A DNA stretch of 64,000 nt from CAZSMK01 sp964608095 (GTDB lineage Bacteria; Sumerlaeota; Sumerlaeia; MWCT01; JAGHBZ01): positions 1-64,000 of the forward strand of contig CAZSMK010000081.1 in the NCBI GenBank assembly GCA_964608095.1, in the 5' to 3' direction. Positions 61,046-64,000 of this stretch are shown here, one piece after another. The notes beneath the pieces were generated by a model. The model saw nothing but the letters and a program-made list of their open reading frames with translations, did not search any database and was not told the DNA's origin. The position numbers and the translations under genes were made by a program. Each line of letters begins with the position of its first letter. Position 1 is the first letter of the stretch.

Positions 61046-61747
61046 TCATGTTATCATGGTGTTAACGCAATTCAGAAACTTCGAATGTTTGGAGGGACGT
61101 AAGGGGAATTCGCTCAAGACTTCTCGTAAAAACTTATAATTGTCGCTTTCAGATTTTATCTCGATGACGAGAATATCCTGTAGATTTGATGGTGCATTGA
61201 GGCGCGGTCGTGATGACGACCATTGCTCAAATGCCACATGGTCGTAATCAAGTGTGATTCTCACGTTCTGTGTGGGTGAAACAAAATATTCGCGTTGATA
61301 ATAGTTGATGAACAGAGGACAACATCGTATATCGAAATCAAACAACAATTCACCGGTGATAGACCTTCTGATTATGTCCCTGATTTCTTGCCATGTCATG
61401 GTAGTGAAATCAGTGGTTTCTGAAATATAAGAAATGACTTTCCAGTTTACTTTATCTCTTTTAATCTTCTTTTCAAGTGAACCTTGAACTTCTTCCCACG
61501 ATGAGCCATACCATCTGAACCTCAGTTTAGAGCGTAGGTTGACGCCGGATAAATGCTGTTCGAGGCTTGCAAGTTCGTAGGTATCGAAATAGACATTATT
61601 AACCCGACGTGGTGGATAAGCGGTAATGAATCCCGAAGGGTGGGCGGTAATAATTGAACGAATAGTAGCATAGGCTTCGGGACGTGCTACAAGTTTGATT
61701 TCATACCTCGCGTTGAGGGGAAACGATATGTCGCGTGCGTTCATCAA
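61046..61747 (-). CDS. VTC-domain (polyphosphate polymerase-like) protein
   Basis: 233 residues. CYTH/VTC tunnel fold: RYEIKLVARPEA at the start, NNVYFDTYEL, KLRFRWYG, LEKKIKRD, VRITLDYDHVAF and VIEIKS, with HSKFLNC at the end. In yeast Vtc4 such a domain polymerises phosphate on ATP; bacterial stand-alone forms usually sit beside DUF4956 and CotH-type surface proteins, as here, where their substrate is unknown. It overlaps the DUF4956 gene by 4 bases. Confidence 0.87.
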   Translation of the reverse strand: MMNARDISFPLNARYEIKLVARPEAYATIRSIITAHPSGFITAYPPRRVNNVYFDTYELASLEQHLSGVNLRSKLRFRWYGSSWEEVQGSLEKKIKRDKVNWKVISYISETTDFTTMTWQEIRDIIRRSITGELLFDFDIRCCPLFINYYQREYFVSPTQNVRITLDYDHVAFEQWSSSRPRLNAPSNLQDILVIEIKSESDNYKFLREVLSEFPLRPSKHSKFLNCVNTMIT

Positions 61748-62424
61748 ATACCGAGAAGATTATCCTGTCGCACAAAGCTGATACTGGCTTGCGGCAATCT
61801 GGCGCGTAATTCATTTACAAGTCCTACCAGATCTTCTTTATGTCTACAATCGACGTAATAAGTGGCGAGTAAAAGATCATCGCGTGAATCCATACGTCGC
61901 ACGTCCGCTTTTATCTTCTTTTGCGCGATGATTTGCTCGATCGTGGAAAAAGATTTCGGATCGCTGCTTTTACCCGGTAACTCTATGTTGAGGAAAAATA
62001 TACTGCCCGTTGTTTTTTGTGTAGCGGTCGACCTTATTGCGAGAATGCCGAGAATAATAACTGTAGCAGAAGCCGTGATAAGCGTTTGACCCGCCCCGAG
62101 TCCGATACCTATCGCGATCGCCATGAACAGGTATGCCAGCTCCTCCGGTTCCTTGATGGGAGTTCTGAAACGGACGATTGAGAGTGCGCCGACCAAGCCA
62201 AGCGATAAGGTAAGCGACGATTTTACTATAGAAATCACCAGTACCGTAGTGAGGGCAATCAAGGGAAATGTCCAGGCGAATGCTCGTCGATTTGAAAGAG
62301 TCCTTCCATAGCGGATGAAATGCCAGGATAAAATAAACGAGAGAATCATACCGATCAGAAGATTGATAAGTATCTCCGTTAAAGAATCAGCGGTCGGTAA
62401 CTGTGAATTTATTCCCTGAAACAT
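61744..62424 (-). CDS. DUF4956 membrane protein
   Basis: 226 residues with four membrane segments in residues 15-130 and a cytoplasmic domain of about 95 residues after them. SLGLVGALSIVRFRTPIKEPEELAYLFMAIAIGIGLGAG is the DUF4956 signature. Regular partner of the VTC-domain protein, whose start overlaps its end. Function of the family is unknown; the pairing suggests a membrane channel or scaffold for the VTC enzyme. Confidence 0.88.
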   Translation of the reverse strand: MFQGINSQLPTADSLTEILINLLIGMILSFILSWHFIRYGRTLSNRRAFAWTFPLIALTTVLVISIVKSSLTLSLGLVGALSIVRFRTPIKEPEELAYLFMAIAIGIGLGAGQTLITASATVIILGILAIRSTATQKTTGSIFFLNIELPGKSSDPKSFSTIEQIIAQKKIKADVRRMDSRDDLLLATYYVDCRHKEDLVGLVNELRARLPQASISFVRQDNLLGI

Positions 62425-62534
62425 AGTTGCGTTCTTTCCTCTAAGCCCTGCTGATTTAAATGTTTAAGCAGCAAAGGCTTATCATCTATTCTTTTATACG
62501 TTGTAGTAAAGAAAAAACTTTCTCCTCTCAGGGG

Positions 62535-64000
62535 CTACCAAGTAACCTCGTTGAGCCATTCGGTATCGATAAGGGGTGTTTCATCCTTACCGGCTTTTAT
62601 AAAGTCGGAATAAAGATAAAGGCGAAAATCACGTTCTTCAACATTTATAAATTGCTGTGTCAGATTATAATCACCGGGGATGGATAGTTGCGGATAGTCT
62701 TGAATCCACGAATAGTCCGTATCGATGCTTTCCGCTGTTTTTATATCCTGTAAAGGAACATCCGCACGCCATACAATTGAGTTTTTCATCTCGATTCGGG
62801 GCGGTTCTCGTCCCTCGAAATAATAAAATTTTATTCCCGTCTTACACGAACAAATTATGGAATCGTTCATTTCAACAAAGAAATCTTTGAGCCCGATACC
62901 GGTGGCGCAATCGGTGATTATGACCCGGTCGATAACGGCGCTTCCGCCATCACCGAGCGAAAGCCCTTTATCCTCGCAATGACGAATAAGGCTTTTCCTA
63001 AGAATCAGATGCGCCTGGCTGATATCAATGGCGTCGGCATTGTTTTTCTCCAGAAGACAAGATTCGATGGTAGCGGTAGTGTTGCCGATAAGTTGAAGCA
63101 AATCGCCGTCGTATGCGGAATAACTATCGGTAAGGTGACAATGTTGAAGGGAAATTTCAGAATCCCGGACATCAATACCCACAAGTTGAGGCTCACGAAT
63201 GAGAGAATCGTTCATGTCGAGTCGAGAATTCACACACTCGACCGCGCCGATATATAATCCATCCCACCATGAGGCGTTCTCAATTATAGAATGATTGAGT
63301 TCATTATTTTCCATGGAATCCACTATTTTTATACCGCTCCAGCTCCCGATGCGGTCCAATGGTGTAAAATAAACAGGATCGTCTTGTGTTCCCTCTGCGA
63401 CGATACGTCCCTTGACTTCGATACCGGTCTCCGGTGAAAAAATAAGCACGCACCCCGGCGATATGCTAAGTGTCACTCCTTCATTCACAATAATATCATC
63501 CTGTATTATGAATGGAGAATCCTCTTTCCTGAGCACCGTATCCGCATCGAGCGCTCCTTCAAGCGGTGTCGCCTTTGGTGAATAGAAAACATCGAAGCTC
63601 TCGGTTGCCAGGTCTTCGCCACTTGCATTTATCGCCCGGATTCTGAAGGTATTCCATCCCTTGTTAAGTGATACGGATTTGCTCCATCTGCCGTAAATAC
63701 CCTCATAGTCCGCAATCTCGTCATCCACACGGACTTCATGAGTTTCAAATATCGGAGCCGTTCCCCCGATGATGATCGTATTTTCAGAATTAAGGATCGA
63801 ATGATAAGGGACAGGACCGCCGGAAAGCACCCAGGGGTGAATGACAAAATAATTATCACCCGGTGAATGAAGATATGCCTGAACCGCAAGGATATTGTTC
63901 CCATCAGGATTGATCAGGCTCTTGAAAGGCGTCAGATCGAACATTTCCGGTTCCGCGTTCTTTTTTGCGAACTGGGAAACGGCATTATGAGGAGGTGCGC
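62535..64000 (-). CDS. right-handed beta-helix surface protein, lamin-tail/CotH-associated (partial)
   Basis: At least 488 residues; the frame is open to the right edge, so the N-terminal part is missing. The visible start, FDLTPFKSLINPDGNNILAVQAYLHSPGDNYFVIHPWV, is the module that follows lamin-tail and CotH-type domains. Then comes a beta-sandwich stretch (GWNTFRIRAINASGEDL), and from about residue 165 a right-handed parallel beta-helix of short repeats (e.g. NNADAIDISQAHLILRKSLIRHCEDKGLSLGDGGSAVIDRVIITDCATGIGL). Probably secreted or surface-exposed, and perhaps carrying a CotH kinase domain in the missing part, given the VTC and DUF4956 partners downstream. Confidence 0.78.
   Translation of the reverse strand, partial: APPHNAVSQFAKKNAEPEMFDLTPFKSLINPDGNNILAVQAYLHSPGDNYFVIHPWVLSGGPVPYHSILNSENTIIIGGTAPIFETHEVRVDDEIADYEGIYGRWSKSVSLNKGWNTFRIRAINASGEDLATESFDVFYSPKATPLEGALDADTVLRKEDSPFIIQDDIIVNEGVTLSISPGCVLIFSPETGIEVKGRIVAEGTQDDPVYFTPLDRIGSWSGIKIVDSMENNELNHSIIENASWWDGLYIGAVECVNSRLDMNDSLIREPQLVGIDVRDSEISLQHCHLTDSYSAYDGDLLQLIGNTTATIESCLLEKNNADAIDISQAHLILRKSLIRHCEDKGLSLGDGGSAVIDRVIITDCATGIGLKDFFVEMNDSIICSCKTGIKFYYFEGREPPRIEMKNSIVWRADVPLQDIKTAESIDTDYSWIQDYPQLSIPGDYNLTQQFINVEERDFRLYLYSDFIKAGKDETPLIDTEWLNEVTW

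Noticed and set aside
1..64000. tRNA, rRNA, CRISPR, insertion sequence or prophage
   Set aside because: Read through all gaps; no tRNA cloverleaf, repeat-spacer series, transposase or phage gene was found.

Overview
The window reads as ordinary, densely packed chromosome of a Gram-negative, probably anaerobic bacterium of moderate GC. LpxK (lipid A kinase), HldE (heptose activation), Lnt (lipoprotein acylation), several lipobox proteins and an NlpD-like LysM/LytM lipoprotein imply an outer membrane with LPS. Sulfide-based homocysteine synthesis with a two-cluster ferredoxin, PPDK, ThyX, a cobalamin-type radical SAM enzyme and a YgeY-type hydrolase fit an anaerobe. I cannot assign a phylum; gene order matches no well-known model genome. 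I saw no rRNA, tRNA, CRISPR array, insertion sequence or prophage.

Layout. 0.3-3.4 kb: sulfur module (Rrf2 regulator, CysK, HcyBio protein, NIL-domain ferredoxin) behind a strong sigma70-type promoter. 3.4-8.6 kb: metal permease, FAH-family hydrolase, glycosyltransferase, Lnt. 8.6-9.1 kb: convergent intergenic stretch rich in inverted repeats. 9-15.5 kb: BadF-type sugar kinase and GT39 membrane protein on minus, then SixA, prepilin peptidase, AroE and ThyX on plus. 15.8-20.5 kb: a Gld-like ABC operon (ATPase, permease, GldG-like, DUF4340). 20.5-27 kb, minus: LpxK, DUF4432, GrpE, HlyD-type adaptor, nucleotidyltransferase, threonine synthase. 27-35 kb, plus: UppP, dnaX-ybaB-recR, then a sugar-binding lipoprotein with Udk and HldE. 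35-40.6 kb: PPDK with lysine-rich tails, small unknown proteins and a membrane glycosyltransferase broken by a one-base frameshift. 40.6-46.6 kb, minus: amidase fused to a degenerate LytM domain, two sugar ABC permeases, a RadC fused to an endonuclease III-like domain, and the NlpD-like lipoprotein. 46.8-51.2 kb: HAD phosphatase, YlxM-like protein, a proline-rich secreted protein with a PhnD-like protein, GatA.

51.2-59.7 kb is the most interesting part: nine minus-strand genes packed head to tail. In transcription order they are a B12-binding radical SAM protein, a HyaD-type protease with no hydrogenase nearby, a TPR protein with a possible roadblock tail, a membrane protein with a possible roadblock tail, an MglB-like roadblock protein, an MglA-type Ras-like GTPase with a 200-residue extension, another roadblock-like protein, a DUF4388 protein, and a receiver domain on a long helical stalk with a C-terminal membrane anchor. 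This looks like a membrane-associated GTPase signalling or cell-polarity module whose composition I do not recognise from described systems.

59.8-64 kb: YgeY-type M20 hydrolase, then VTC-domain, DUF4956 and a beta-helix surface protein that runs off the right edge, a set often found with CotH/lamin-tail proteins.
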